Shown here: positions 24,504 through 34,073 of the stretch, piece after piece
Position numbering within the stretch: position 1 is the stretch's first letter
How the letters are laid out: every line of letters starts with the position of its first letter
Source: Pseudomonas sp. CCI4.2
Lineage (GTDB): Bacteria; Pseudomonadota; Gammaproteobacteria; Pseudomonadales; Pseudomonadaceae
Assembly (NCBI RefSeq): GCF_034350045.1
Contig: NZ_CP133781.1
Span: 5,258,501 to 5,322,500, forward strand
DNA: 64,000 nt
Direction of reading: 5' to 3'
Notes under the pieces: generated by a model
Seen by the model: the letters and a program-made list of their open reading frames with translations, nothing else
Told to the model about the DNA's origin: nothing
Databases searched by the model: none
Position numbers and translations under genes: made by a program

Positions 24504-25643
24504 CTATTTACCCAACCCAGCAATACACGGCGAAACAAACAACTCACCTCGATAAGCACCGCAAACGGTGCGGGTCATGACGATCACCCACAGCAGCGCC
24601 AAACACAGCACTAACAGCGTACCGACCACCGAAAAGAACGCCAGATCTAACCTCGCCGCCAGCTTCAACGTCGCCAACGCATAGACCCCAATCGGAAAGG
24701 TAAACCCCCACCAGCCAAGGTTGAACGGAATGCCGGTGCGCAAGTAGCGAACGGTAATCAGCACTGCGATCAGCATCCACCACAGGCCAAAACCCCACAG
24801 CGTAATCCCCGCCACTAAACCGATGCCGTCGGCTATTGCACCGAGGCCTGGCAAACCGTTGGCCGCGAATATCGCCGGAGCGTCGGCGCCTATCACCAGC
24901 ATGCCCAACGCGCCAGTGCCAATCGGCCCCAACGCCAGCCAGCTTGAGGCGGCCATGCTTTCGTGTGGCAATTTATGCAGCGCCATGCGCAGCAGCAAAA
25001 TGGTCAGAATGCTGAACGCCACTGGCACCGAGAACGCCCATAACACGTAGCTGGTGATCAACACGCTGAACTGGGACGAGGCGCCTATCAGATGCGGCGC
25101 AAGCAATCCTCCGCTGGCCGCAGCGACCTCAGCGGCCACCACCGGCAGCAGCCAGACGGCAGTCATCTGGTCGATGCTGTGTTCCTGACGGGTGAACATC
25201 ATGAACGGAATCAAAACACCGCAAGCCACGGCCATGGCGACATCCAGCCACCACAGCACATCAACGACCGAGATCACCCCATCGCCCCAGCGCGGCAGGC
25301 CGAACAGCAGAAAGCCATTGATGATGGTCGCCAGCCCCATGGGGATGGTGCCAAAAAACATCGAGACGGTTGAATGACCAAACACCCGCCGCGCCTCATC
25401 GAAGAACAGCACCCAGCGCAGCGCATACACCACACTGAACAACACGAACAAACCGATATTGAGCAGCCACAGCGCTTCGGCTATTTGCCGCACGCCGGGA
25501 ATGTACAGCGGCAGTTGAGCCAGCGTCAGGGCAAGAACGCCGGTGCCCATGGTTGAGCCGAACCAGTTTGGGGTGAACTGGCGAATAACTTCTCGCGGGT
25601 GGCTCAATTGGCTGAGTGGGCGAATGCGGTGGACGGTCGTCAT
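24504..25643 (-). CDS. TDT-family transporter (TehA/SLAC1-like)
   Basis: A 379-residue inner-membrane protein with ten predicted helices. It begins FTPNWFGSTMGTGVLALTLAQ after a 25-residue polar N terminus, the typical start of tellurite-resistance/dicarboxylate (TDT) transporters. Further motifs include PMGLATIINGFLLFG and GWWGFTFPIGVYALAT. Family members export sulfite, take up malate, or act as anion channels; substrate is not determinable here. AGGAG precedes the ATG. It is divergent from the sensor-kinase gene; a long inverted repeat lies about 40 bp upstream of its start. Confidence 0.88.
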   Translation of the reverse strand: MTTVHRIRPLSQLSHPREVIRQFTPNWFGSTMGTGVLALTLAQLPLYIPGVRQIAEALWLLNIGLFVLFSVVYALRWVLFFDEARRVFGHSTVSMFFGTIPMGLATIINGFLLFGLPRWGDGVISVVDVLWWLDVAMAVACGVLIPFMMFTRQEHSIDQMTAVWLLPVVAAEVAAASGGLLAPHLIGASSQFSVLITSYVLWAFSVPVAFSILTILLLRMALHKLPHESMAASSWLALGPIGTGALGMLVIGADAPAIFAANGLPGLGAIADGIGLVAGITLWGFGLWWMLIAVLITVRYLRTGIPFNLGWWGFTFPIGVYALATLKLAARLDLAFFSVVGTLLVLCLALLWVIVMTRTVCGAYRGELFVSPCIAGLGK

Positions 25644-25679
25644 GAAAATCTCCTGTCCTCTGATGAGGTGAAGAAAGCT

Positions 25680-25722
25680 TATAGCGAGCCTATATATCTA
25701 TATAACGGGTAATATCGCTATA
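25680..25722. promoter_or_regulatory. Inverted repeat upstream of the TDT transporter
   Basis: TATAGCGA (25680-25687) faces TCGCTATA (25715-25722) across 27 bp that contain the near-palindrome TATATATCTATATA (25691-25704). This AT-rich block lies 37 bp upstream of the transporter start within an otherwise GC-rich area. It probably holds the promoter and a dimeric operator; the regulator is not in this window. Confidence 0.45.
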
Positions 25723-25864
25723 GGTCATCTGTTTTACCTATATGTAACGCCGCGTGTGGCATCAAACCACGCCGCGACCTTGGTAGACACTGACGAAGTC
25801 CCAGCATCATGCGAAACTGTGCCGCCCGTGCTGTTCAAAGCGTTGGCGCTACCTGGAGCTTTAC

Positions 25865-28800
25865 ATGTCGTTGTCCAGCGGACTCATCGCTGCGGTCGCC
25901 GTTGCCTACATGGCCATTATGTTCGCCATCGCCTTCTACGGTGATCGGCGCAGCACGCCGCTGTCGCCACGTTTGCGAGCGTGGGTGTATAGCCTGTCAC
26001 TGGCGGTGTATTGCACCAGTTGGACGTTCTTCGGCGCGGTGGGTCAGGCAGCGGAACAGCTCTGGTCTTTTCTGCCGATCTACCTCGGGCCGATATTGCT
26101 GCTGATGCTGGCGCCTTGGGTGCTGCAAAAGATGGTGATGATCAGCAAGCAGGAGAACATTACCTCCATTGCTGACTTCATCGCCGCCCGCTACGGTAAA
26201 TCGCAATCGCTGGCGGTAGTGGTAGCGCTGATCTGCATGGTCGGGGTGTTGCCCTACATCGCGTTGCAGCTCAAAGGCATCGTCTTGGGCGTGAACCTGC
26301 TCATCGGCGCGGTGGCTGAATCCACCGGCGTCCGCGCTCAAGACACTGCACTGATTGTGTCGCTGGTCCTTGCCCTGTTCACCATTTTGTTTGGTACGCG
26401 CAACCTTGACGCCACCGAACACCACCGCGGCATGGTGATGGCCATCGCCTTTGAAGCACTGGTCAAGCTGTTCGCGTTTCTCGCTGTCGGAGCCTTTGTC
26501 ACGTTCGGCTTATATGACGGTTTTGATGACTTGTTCAGTCAGGCGATGCTCGCACCGCGTCTGGAAGAGTATTGGAAAGAAACTGTCAACTGGCCGTCTC
26601 TGGTGGTCCAGACCGGCGTAGCGATGATGGCGATGATCTGCCTGCCACGGCAGTTTCACGTCATCGTGGTGGAGAACATCGAGCCGCAGGACCTGCGCCT
26701 GGCAAAGTGGGTGTTCCCGGCCTATCTGGCCTTGGCGGCGTTGTTTGTGGTGCCTATCGCCCTGGCCGGGCAAATGATGCTGCCCAGCTCGGTGTTGCCT
26801 GACTCCTTCGTGATCAGCTTGCCGTTGGCTCAGGCCCATCCGGCGCTGGCGCTGCTGGCCTTCATTGGCGGCGCGTCGGCGGCCACCGGCATGGTCATCG
26901 TTGCCGCCGTGGCGCTGTCGACCATGGTTTCCAACGACATGTTGCTGCCGTGGCTGCTGCGTCGGCAAACTGCAGAGCGTCCGTTCGAAGTGTTTCGTTA
27001 CTGGATGCTGTCGGTGCGCCGGGTCAGCATCGTAGTGATTCTGCTGCTGGCCTATGTCTGCTACCGGTTGCTCGGCTCGACGGCCAGTTTGGCCACCATT
27101 GGCCAGATCGCTTTCGCCGCCATCACCCAGTTGGCACCCGCTATGCTCGGCGCGCTGTACTGGAAACAGGCTAATCGCCGGGGTGTATTCGCAGGGCTGG
27201 CGGCCGGGACGTTCCTCTGGTTCTACACCTTGGTGTTGCCGATTGCGGCCAACCGTCTGGGCTGGTCGCTGAGTGGTTTTCCGGGATTGGCGTGGCTGCA
27301 TGGCAACCCGCTCAACTTGCCCATTTCCCCGCTGACCCAAGGCGTGGTGCTTTCACTGGCGGGCAACTTCACCCTGTTTGCCTGGGTTTCACTGTTGTCT
27401 CGCACGCGGGTTTCCGAACATTGGCAGGCCGGGCGGTTTATCGGTCAGGAAATCAGTGCACGTCCGCGCAGCCGTTCGTTGCTGGCGGTGCAGATCGAAG
27501 ACTTGCTTACCCTGTCGGCGCGCTTCGTCGGTGAAGAACGCGCGCGGCAGAGTTTTATTCGCTTCGCCTACCGCCAGGGCAAAGGCTTCAATCCGAACCA
27601 GAACGCCGACGGAGAATGGATCGCCCACACCGAACGATTGCTGGCCGGCGTGCTCGGCGCGTCATCGACCCGCGCCGTGGTCAAGGCCGCCATCGAAGGC
27701 CGCGACATGCAGCTTGAAGACGTGGTGCGGATCGCCGATGAAGCGTCGGAAGTGTTGCAGTTCAACCGGGCGCTGTTGCAGGGTGCGATTGAAAACATCA
27801 CCCAAGGCATCAGCGTGGTCGATCAGTCGCTGAAACTGGTGGCCTGGAATCACCGCTATCTGGAAGTGTTCAATTACCCAGAAGGGCTGATCAGTGTGGG
27901 CCGTCCGATTGCCGACATCATCCGTCATAACGCTGAGCGTGGCCTGTGTGGTCCGGGCGAGGCGGAGGTGCATGTGGCGCGTCGACTGCACTGGATGCGG
28001 CAAGGTCGCGCGCACACCTCGGAGCGGTTATTCCCCAGCGGGCGAGTCATTGAACTGATCGGTAACCCAATGCCGGGCGGCGGCTTCGTCATGAGCTTCA
28101 CTGACATTACGGCGTTTCGCGACGCCGAGCATGCACTCAAGGCCGCCAACGAAAGCCTTGAACAGCGCGTCATCGAGCGCACCCACGAGCTGTCGCAATT
28201 GAACGTCGCACTCACCGAAGCCAAGGGCACGGCAGAAACCGCCAACCAATCAAAAACCCGCTTTCTCGCGGCGGTCAGCCATGACCTGATGCAGCCACTG
28301 AACGCGGCGCGACTCTTTTCCGCGGCGCTGTCTCATCAAGAAGAAGGGGCGTCCAGCGACACTCAGCAATTGGTGCAACATCTGGATGCCTCGCTGCGTT
28401 CAGCCGAAGATTTGATCAGTGATCTGTTGGACATGTCCCGCCTGGAAAACGGCAAAATCACCCCGATGATTCAGCCATTCCCACTCAATGCGCTGTTCGA
28501 TACTCTGGGTGCCGAGTTCAAAGCGCTGGCAAAAGAGCAAGGTTTGAAGTTCCGCCTGCGCGGGAGCCAACTGCGGATCGACAGCGACATGAAGCTGTTG
28601 AGGCGGATTTTGCAGAACTTCCTGACCAACGCCTTCCGCTACGCTCAGGGTCCGATATTGCTTGGGGTTCGGCGCAAAAAAGGACAGCTGTGTCTTGAGG
28701 TCTGGGACCGTGGACCGGGTATTCCCGAGGACAAGCGCCAAGTCATTTTCGAAGAATTCAAACGCCTGGACAGCCACCAAACACGCGCCGAAAAAGGCTT

Positions 28801-29323
28801 GGGGCTTGGGTTAGCAATTGCTGATGGGTTGTGCCGTGTGTTGGGTCACAACCTGCAAGTACGCTCATGGCCAGGCAAAGGCAGCGTGTTCAGCGTGACC
28901 GTGCCGCTTGCCCGCAATCAAACCGCCGCAGCCCCACTGCCAGCCGCACCCAAACACCAGCCGTTGAGCGGGACACATGTGCTGTGTGTCGACAATGAAG
29001 ACAGCATTTTAATCGGTATGAACAGTCTTCTGACACGCTGGGGTTGTCAGGTACGAACCGCACGTAACCGCAGCGAGTGTGAAGCCATTTTGAACGAGGG
29101 CATGCGCCCACAATGGGTGTTAGTCGATTACCACCTGGACGAAGGCGAAACCGGCACCGCGTTGATGGCGTGGCTGCGTACCCGCTTGGGTGAACCCGTG
29201 CCTGGGGTTGTCATCAGCGCCGACGGCCGACCCGAACTGGTGGCGCAGATCCATGCCGCCGGCCTTGATTACCTGTCCAAACCGGTCAAGCCAGCGGCGT
29301 TGCGGGCGCTGTTGAGTCGTTGA
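25865..29323 (+). CDS. mxtR: Hybrid sensor kinase with SLC5 transporter domain (MxtR/CrbS type)
   Basis: An 1152-residue inner-membrane hybrid kinase. Residues 1 to about 490 form a 13-helix sodium:solute symporter (SLC5) domain. A PAS-like region lies near 640-760 (VDQSLKLVAWNHRYLEVFNY). HisKA contains AVSHDLMQPLN with the phospho-His at about 806. HATPase motifs are LQNFLTNAFRYAQ, DRGPGIPEDK and GLGLGLAI. A C-terminal receiver has its phospho-Asp near 1088 (VLVDYHLDEG). This architecture matches MxtR/CrbS, which with the regulator ErdR/CrbR controls acetate metabolism. The partner regulator is not in the window. GGAG lies six bases before the ATG. CbrA and NahK-like kinases are related but differ in layout. 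Confidence 0.85.
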   Translation: MSLSSGLIAAVAVAYMAIMFAIAFYGDRRSTPLSPRLRAWVYSLSLAVYCTSWTFFGAVGQAAEQLWSFLPIYLGPILLLMLAPWVLQKMVMISKQENITSIADFIAARYGKSQSLAVVVALICMVGVLPYIALQLKGIVLGVNLLIGAVAESTGVRAQDTALIVSLVLALFTILFGTRNLDATEHHRGMVMAIAFEALVKLFAFLAVGAFVTFGLYDGFDDLFSQAMLAPRLEEYWKETVNWPSLVVQTGVAMMAMICLPRQFHVIVVENIEPQDLRLAKWVFPAYLALAALFVVPIALAGQMMLPSSVLPDSFVISLPLAQAHPALALLAFIGGASAATGMVIVAAVALSTMVSNDMLLPWLLRRQTAERPFEVFRYWMLSVRRVSIVVILLLAYVCYRLLGSTASLATIGQIAFAAITQLAPAMLGALYWKQANRRGVFAGLAAGTFLWFYTLVLPIAANRLGWSLSGFPGLAWLHGNPLNLPISPLTQGVVLSLAGNFTLFAWVSLLSRTRVSEHWQAGRFIGQEISARPRSRSLLAVQIEDLLTLSARFVGEERARQSFIRFAYRQGKGFNPNQNADGEWIAHTERLLAGVLGASSTRAVVKAAIEGRDMQLEDVVRIADEASEVLQFNRALLQGAIENITQGISVVDQSLKLVAWNHRYLEVFNYPEGLISVGRPIADIIRHNAERGLCGPGEAEVHVARRLHWMRQGRAHTSERLFPSGRVIELIGNPMPGGGFVMSFTDITAFRDAEHALKAANESLEQRVIERTHELSQLNVALTEAKGTAETANQSKTRFLAAVSHDLMQPLNAARLFSAALSHQEEGASSDTQQLVQHLDASLRSAEDLISDLLDMSRLENGKITPMIQPFPLNALFDTLGAEFKALAKEQGLKFRLRGSQLRIDSDMKLLRRILQNFLTNAFRYAQGPILLGVRRKKGQLCLEVWDRGPGIPEDKRQVIFEEFKRLDSHQTRAEKGLGLGLAIADGLCRVLGHNLQVRSWPGKGSVFSVTVPLARNQTAAAPLPAAPKHQPLSGTHVLCVDNEDSILIGMNSLLTRWGCQVRTARNRSECEAILNEGMRPQWVLVDYHLDEGETGTALMAWLRTRLGEPVPGVVISADGRPELVAQIHAAGLDYLSKPVKPAALRALLSR

Positions 29324-29330
29324 CCTCTGT

Positions 29331-29984
29331 AGGGGAGCCAACGTGTTGGCGAGAGGCTAGACGCGGCGTTTCAGGTACGCCGCCTCGCCAACACATTGGC
29401 TCTTATCAAACTACTTTTAAATCTTCTAAAAACAATGGGTTGGCGCTGTGCTTTGTGTGTATATCCGGCATTTTTGGGGGCTGAAATTATGGTTTCGCTT
29501 TTACAGCGAGTCACCTTTTTCAACCGCCAAAAAGGTAACCCAAAACGCTTGCCCCACCATGCGGGCCCTCGCTTAGGCTCGGTCTTCCCTCGCTCCGGCG
29601 TTGCTCCGGGGGTCGCCGTGAGCGGCCGTCCCTGGCCGCGCACGGCTTACTCGGCATCCTTGCCTCGTTACCCCCTGCGCAACGCCTGCGTTCGGCCGCA
29701 TGGTTTCACGGGGCCTCTTTCGCAATTCGATATTCAATTCACAGACGATCTGCAGGCGGGCGGCCATCTGTAGAGCCAACTTGTTGGCGAAGGTCCTTCG
29801 GACCTTATCGCAGCCTTCGGCAGCGCCAGAATCTGTGCAGCGCCAAAACCGTGGGTCCGAATTTATTCGGGAAGGCTTCAGCCCTGACACCGTGCAACCT
29901 CAAACACAAACACAAAGTGCCACCCAGTTTGCTGCGCGACAGCGCGGCGTCGAAGACGTGGCGGACCCTCCTACAGATTTATAG
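29331..29984. repeat. Long composite intergenic repeat, uninterrupted copy (about 650 bp)
   Basis: This whole gap between the sensor kinase and aceK is a repeated element. Ordered blocks include a GCCAAC/GTTGGC hairpin, TCTTATCAAACTACTTTTAA, ATGGTTTCGCTTTTACAGCG, a GC-rich block around 29570-29700, a second GCCAACTTGTTGGCG palindrome near 29778, a TTTATTCGGGAAG palindrome, and GCTGCGCGACAGCGCGGCGT. The same blocks occur in reverse order and orientation at 46862-47323 and 48965-49165, where an IS3 element splits them. An open frame of 125 codons through the middle is a by-product of the repeat and not a gene. Confidence 0.8.
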
Positions 29985-31715
29985 TTATGCGTTGCTTGGC
30001 CTCCGTTCTTTGCGTCGATACGGAAATACGTCGATGACCTTCCCGTCACGAATCGCTTGCTGCAGGCTTTTCCAGTAGTCCGCGTCGTACAGTTCGCCAT
30101 GCAGTTTGGCGAACAACCGACGCTGGCCCAGGTCAGCGAACAGGAACGGCGGAAACTCTTCCGGGAAGACGTCCAGCGGACCAATTGAGTACCAAGGCTC
30201 GGAAGACATTTCGTCCTCGGGTGTGCGCGGCTCCGGGATGCGGCGGAAGTTGGCTTCGGTTAAAAAACAGATTTCGTCGTAGTCGTAAAACACCACGCGT
30301 CCGTGGCGAGTGACACCGAAATTTTTCAACAACATGTCACCGGGGAAGATATTTGCCGCCGCCAGTTGCTTGATCGCCAGCCCATAATCCTCTAGGGCCT
30401 CGTGCACCTGGGCGTCGTTGGCGTTTTCCAAATACAGGTTCAGCGGGGTCATTCGCCGCTCGGTCCAGCAGTGGCGGATCAATACGCTGTCGCCCTCCAC
30501 CTGGACCGTCCTCGCGGCCACGTCCAGGAGTTCGGCGAGGCATTGCGGGTCGAACTTGCTCAGCGGAAAACGGAAATCGGCGAACTCTTGGGTATCGGCC
30601 ATGCGCCCTACCCGATCAACTGTTTTGACCAGCCGGTATTTTTCAATCACCGTCGCCCGATCAACGTTTTTCGACGGTGAAAATCTGTCCTTGATGATCT
30701 TGAACACCGTGTTAAAGCCCGGAAGCGTAAACACGCTCATGACCATACCGCGCACGCCCGGGGCCATGATGAAGCGGTCGTCGGTGCTGGCCAGGTGATT
30801 GATCAAGGCCCGGTAAAACTCGGATTTTCCGTGTTTGTAAAAGCCGATTGAGGTGTACAACTCGGCAATGTGCTTACCCGGCAAAATGCGCTTTAAAAAG
30901 CCGACGAATTCAGCCGGCACCGGCACATCGACCATGAAATACGAACGGGTGAACGAGAAGATGATCGACACATCCGCTTCGTCGGTGATCAGTGCATCAA
31001 TCTGAATACCCTGGCCTTCATGGTGCAACAGGGGAATCACCAACGGCCATTGCTCGTCGAGGGTGAAAATCCGCCCGACCAGGTACGCACCTTTGTTGCG
31101 GTACAGAATCGAAGAAAACAACTCAACCCTCAGCCCCGGATCCTTGCACACCCAATCGGGCAAGTTGTCGCGCAACTGAGCCTCCAAGCGCAGTATATCG
31201 CCCGGCAAATCAGCAAACGGAACGTCAAACCGGTATTGGGTAAAGACCTCCGAGAGCATCTTTGAAAAATCGCCCTGGGGTTTGTAAATACGGGTTTGCG
31301 CGGCTTTGCCTTGGTGATGCAGCGACGGCCGCGTGGTGTGGATGAACATGCACCCGTCGCTGATCAGGTCGTGGCTGAACAGCCCGCAAAATAGCGAGTT
31401 GAACCAGGTTTCTGCCAATTCGTCGTCGAACCGCAAATCTATCAGGTCGATGTAAGCGCTCTTGACCAGTGGCCAGCACGCCACGTCCAACAGGCTATCG
31501 GCGTCGAATTGAACGCGAAGGCGCGCCCCGGTTTCGCTGACCTTTTCTTCATACAGACTGATCCGAGCCGCCGACGCGCGCTGGGCTTCCTGCCACCGCG
31601 CTTGCTCGAAACGTGCCTTGGCGCCGTCGGCGATTTGCCGGAAATGATCACGATAATCGTCGAAACCATCGAGAATCATTTGCGCGATGTCGGCGGCGGG
31701 CCATTGTGGGGGCAT
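29985..31715 (-). CDS. aceK: Isocitrate dehydrogenase kinase/phosphatase
   Basis: A 576-residue cytoplasmic enzyme, essentially the E. coli length (578). It phosphorylates isocitrate dehydrogenase to divert carbon into the glyoxylate shunt and also removes the phosphate. Family-typical segments include FHTTRP-like CMFIHTTRPSLHH, APGVRGMVMSVFTLPGF (nucleotide loop), KNFGVTRHGRVVFYDYDEIC (kinase catalytic loop and metal-binding Asp) and DVFPEEFPPFLF. It is not in an operon with aceA/aceB here, as is usual in Pseudomonas. GAGG lies upstream of the ATG. Confidence 0.96.
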   Translation of the reverse strand: MPPQWPAADIAQMILDGFDDYRDHFRQIADGAKARFEQARWQEAQRASAARISLYEEKVSETGARLRVQFDADSLLDVACWPLVKSAYIDLIDLRFDDELAETWFNSLFCGLFSHDLISDGCMFIHTTRPSLHHQGKAAQTRIYKPQGDFSKMLSEVFTQYRFDVPFADLPGDILRLEAQLRDNLPDWVCKDPGLRVELFSSILYRNKGAYLVGRIFTLDEQWPLVIPLLHHEGQGIQIDALITDEADVSIIFSFTRSYFMVDVPVPAEFVGFLKRILPGKHIAELYTSIGFYKHGKSEFYRALINHLASTDDRFIMAPGVRGMVMSVFTLPGFNTVFKIIKDRFSPSKNVDRATVIEKYRLVKTVDRVGRMADTQEFADFRFPLSKFDPQCLAELLDVAARTVQVEGDSVLIRHCWTERRMTPLNLYLENANDAQVHEALEDYGLAIKQLAAANIFPGDMLLKNFGVTRHGRVVFYDYDEICFLTEANFRRIPEPRTPEDEMSSEPWYSIGPLDVFPEEFPPFLFADLGQRRLFAKLHGELYDADYWKSLQQAIRDGKVIDVFPYRRKERRPSNA

Positions 31716-31765
31716 GAAAAAGACCTCTGCGGGCGTTCAAAAAATTGAGCTTAGTCAGCGGATTG

Positions 31766-31821
31766 CTTGCCAACAAGTGGGCGCCTACTGGCGCTCTGTA
31801 GATACCAACTTGTTGGCGAGA
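31766..31821. repeat. GCCAAC/GTTGGC repeat between aceK and EamA gene
   Basis: CTTGCCAACAAGTGG faces ACCAACTTGTTGGCGAG across a GC-rich spacer. It belongs to the same short repeat family as 40036-40112 and the target of the IS110 element. Confidence 0.55.
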
Positions 31822-31828
31822 CGCTATA

Positions 31829-32695
31829 TCAAACGACGCGCGGCTTACGGAACACAAACACCAACCCAATGATGATCAGCAGCATCCCGAACAGGCTCAG
31901 CAGCGCGAGTCGGTTCCCAAAAATCAGGTAATCCATCACCGCCGTTACCGCTGGCACCAAATAGAACAGACTGGTCACGTTGACCAAATTGCCACGGGCG
32001 ATCAGTCGATACAGCAGGAAAGTGGCCAGCACCGAAACCACCAGCCCCATCCACAGCACGGGCACGATAAAGCCGGTACTGAGTTCAAAGTGGAACGGTT
32101 GAAACGGCACGAACACTGAGCACAGCAGCAGCCCGGCAAGGTATTGCACCGGAAGGGTTCCGAGTGGGTTGTCGGTGATGCGTTTCTGCATGATCGAGCC
32201 AAAGGTCATGCTTGCCAGCGCCAGCAATCCAAACACCATGCCCGCCAATGACATCCCGCCTAGACCGATGCCTTGATACACCACCAACACCAAGCCGGTC
32301 AGGCCCAGACTCAAGCCGAACAAACGCGTCCATGAGCGACTGCGCTCCATCACCACCGCAGTCAGGATCGGCTGCACGCCCATGATGGTGGCCATCACGC
32401 CAGGCGTGACTTTGAGGTCCAACGCCAGCAGATAGAAAATCTGATAAGCGCCCAACAACACCGCACCGGTCGCGGCGGCATACAGCAGCGGTTTACGGGC
32501 GCGGGGTAATTTGAAGCCCAGCAGCGGAATCAGAATGGCCAGCGCCACCAGCGCCAAGGAGAAACGCACCAGCAGAAAAGCGAACGGCGCGGCGTGGGCC
32601 AAGCCCCATTTGGAAAAAATTGCGCCGCTGCTCCAGAGCAAAACGAACAGCGTGGTTGTGGCCATTGAGGCCAACGCATCGCGGGAAAAAAACAT
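31829..32695 (-). CDS. EamA-family (DMT) transporter
   Basis: About 288 residues with ten hydrophobic segments arranged as two EamA repeats (first about 12-140, second about 150-285). It starts with the short-loop motif LLWSSGAIFSKWGLAHAAP typical of RhaT/YdcZ-like drug/metabolite transporters. ATG at 32695 has AGGTG six bases upstream; a GTG at 32704 lies within that site. The likely role is export of amino acids or small metabolites across the inner membrane; the substrate is unknown. Confidence 0.88.
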   Translation of the reverse strand: MFFSRDALASMATTTLFVLLWSSGAIFSKWGLAHAAPFAFLLVRFSLALVALAILIPLLGFKLPRARKPLLYAAATGAVLLGAYQIFYLLALDLKVTPGVMATIMGVQPILTAVVMERSRSWTRLFGLSLGLTGLVLVVYQGIGLGGMSLAGMVFGLLALASMTFGSIMQKRITDNPLGTLPVQYLAGLLLCSVFVPFQPFHFELSTGFIVPVLWMGLVVSVLATFLLYRLIARGNLVNVTSLFYLVPAVTAVMDYLIFGNRLALLSLFGMLLIIIGLVFVFRKPRVV

Positions 32696-32808
32696 GAGTG
32701 CCACCTGTGATTCAAGCGCGCTAGATGCGCGACATCACGACTCGGTTTGATCGAATCAGTGAGTGTATGAATGGTTGTGCGGGCGCAGGTATCGGCGAAA
32801 GATGCCGA

Positions 32809-32976
32809 TCAGCCCAGCAAGACGACGCTTGGCGGTGCAGCAATGCACGCGACCGGGCCGGTCACAGGTGAAGGTGGCGGGTAATGACTGCGGAAGATCA
32901 ACTGCTGACACCCACGCGGTTCGGCAACAGCGAAGGCTGCGGCGGCGAACTGGAATTCGATGTGGGAAGCAGGCAT
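32809..32976 (-). CDS. Short leader-like ORF in a 374-bp gap
   Basis: A 55-codon frame (MPASHIEFQFAAAAFAVAEP...) lies upstream of the EamA gene on the same strand, ending 113 bp before it. It has only a weak GAAG upstream. A small hairpin TCGGC-ATCTTTC-GCCGA follows its stop. It could be a regulatory leader peptide or chance coding. Apart from this the gap between 32696 and 33069 shows nothing definite. Confidence 0.2.
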   Translation of the reverse strand: MPASHIEFQFAAAAFAVAEPRGCQQLIFRSHYPPPSPVTGPVACIAAPPSVVLLG

Positions 32977-33069
32977 GGTGCACTTCTTCGTTGGAATGGG
33001 GTTGGGTGCGAGGTGGTATGCACCGCCGCCGACTATAGCCAGCGTCCGGTGCATTGTGCAATCAGGTTT

Positions 33070-34008
33070 TCAGCCAAACAGCCAATAACCCAGCAAGGTG
33101 AACACAATGATCGCCAGCACTGGACGCATTGCCCGGTAGCCCTTGGGATAACGGCGTTTTAACTTTTTCACGCCACCGCTGAAGCTGTTGCTGAAACGTT
33201 TGCTGTAGGCGTACGCCTGATTGATGCCGCCGACCCGTTCATCGTCCAGGTTCTGCGGCGCGGTAGCGCGACCCAGAAAGGCACTCATCGAACGATTGAT
33301 CCGGGTCATGAGCTTCGATTTCAAAGGCCGCTCGACGTCACAGAACAGAATCACCCGGGTCTGCGCGGTCTGATTCTTGACCCAATGCACGTAGGTCTCG
33401 TCGAACATCACGTCCTGACCATCACGCCATGCATACACCTGACCGTCCACATAAATGCGGCAGTCGTCGGAGTTTGGTGTCGACAAGCCTAAGTGATAAC
33501 GCAGCGAACCGGCGAACGGGTCGCGGTGTGGGTTGAGATGGCTGTCACCCGGCAACAGCGCAAACATTGCACCTTTGACGTTGGGGATTCGGTTAACCAG
33601 CTCGACCGTCTTCGGGCACAGCAGCTCGGCGGACGGCAAGGCTTTGTCGTACCACTTGAGGTAAAAACGCTTCCAGCCTTTCTTGAAGAACGAACCGAAG
33701 CCGGCGTCGTTGTCCTTGGCAGCAGCGCGTATATAACCTTCGTCGAACAAATGCATGGCTTCGTCGCGGATGATTTCCCAGTTGTCCTTGAGCAAGTCCA
33801 TTTCAGGGAATTTGCTGCGGTCCAGATAAGGCTTCGAGGGCACGCCGGAGAACAGATACATCAAGGCGTTGTAGGGCGCGAACAGCGCGGAATGGTTGAC
33901 GAACTGACGCAACAACGGCAGCCGGGCCTTACCGCGCAGGTGGACGTACAGCGTGCTCCCCAGGAAGAGCATCAAAATCGATGCCTTGGCAGCAAAAGAA
34001 AAGGTCAT
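33070..34008 (-). CDS. lpxO: Lipid A 2-hydroxylase (LpxO-type, Asp/Asn beta-hydroxylase family)
   Basis: About 312 residues from ATG 34008, which has CAGGAG six bases upstream; ATG at 34032 has none. The N terminus is a membrane helix (ASILMLFLGSTLYVHL) and another closes the protein (VLAIIVFTLLGYWLFG). The Fe(II)/2-oxoglutarate site shows SHLNPHRDPF (HXD) and ETYVHWVKN (second His), followed by TRVILFCDVERPL. LpxO hydroxylates secondary lauroyl chains of lipid A on the cytoplasmic face of the inner membrane. Pseudomonas often has two such genes; which paralogue this is cannot be told. Confidence 0.9.
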   Translation of the reverse strand: MTFSFAAKASILMLFLGSTLYVHLRGKARLPLLRQFVNHSALFAPYNALMYLFSGVPSKPYLDRSKFPEMDLLKDNWEIIRDEAMHLFDEGYIRAAAKDNDAGFGSFFKKGWKRFYLKWYDKALPSAELLCPKTVELVNRIPNVKGAMFALLPGDSHLNPHRDPFAGSLRYHLGLSTPNSDDCRIYVDGQVYAWRDGQDVMFDETYVHWVKNQTAQTRVILFCDVERPLKSKLMTRINRSMSAFLGRATAPQNLDDERVGGINQAYAYSKRFSNSFSGGVKKLKRRYPKGYRAMRPVLAIIVFTLLGYWLFG

Positions 34009-34073
34009 GAAACACTCCTGAAAAATAGGCAAATAACTGCACTACGCGGCACTGTTCTGATTAGTGATCCCGA

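Noticed and set aside
24377..24559. N-terminal extension of the MFS-acyltransferase
   Set aside because: It overlaps the TDT transporter gene and precedes the conserved MFS start with unrelated sequence.
29396..29773. 125-codon frame (MVSLLQRVTFF-type peptide) between the sensor kinase and aceK
   Set aside because: It lies entirely in a repeated intergenic element; the matching frame in the other copy is broken and has no start signals. Such frames are a known source of spurious hypothetical proteins in Pseudomonas.
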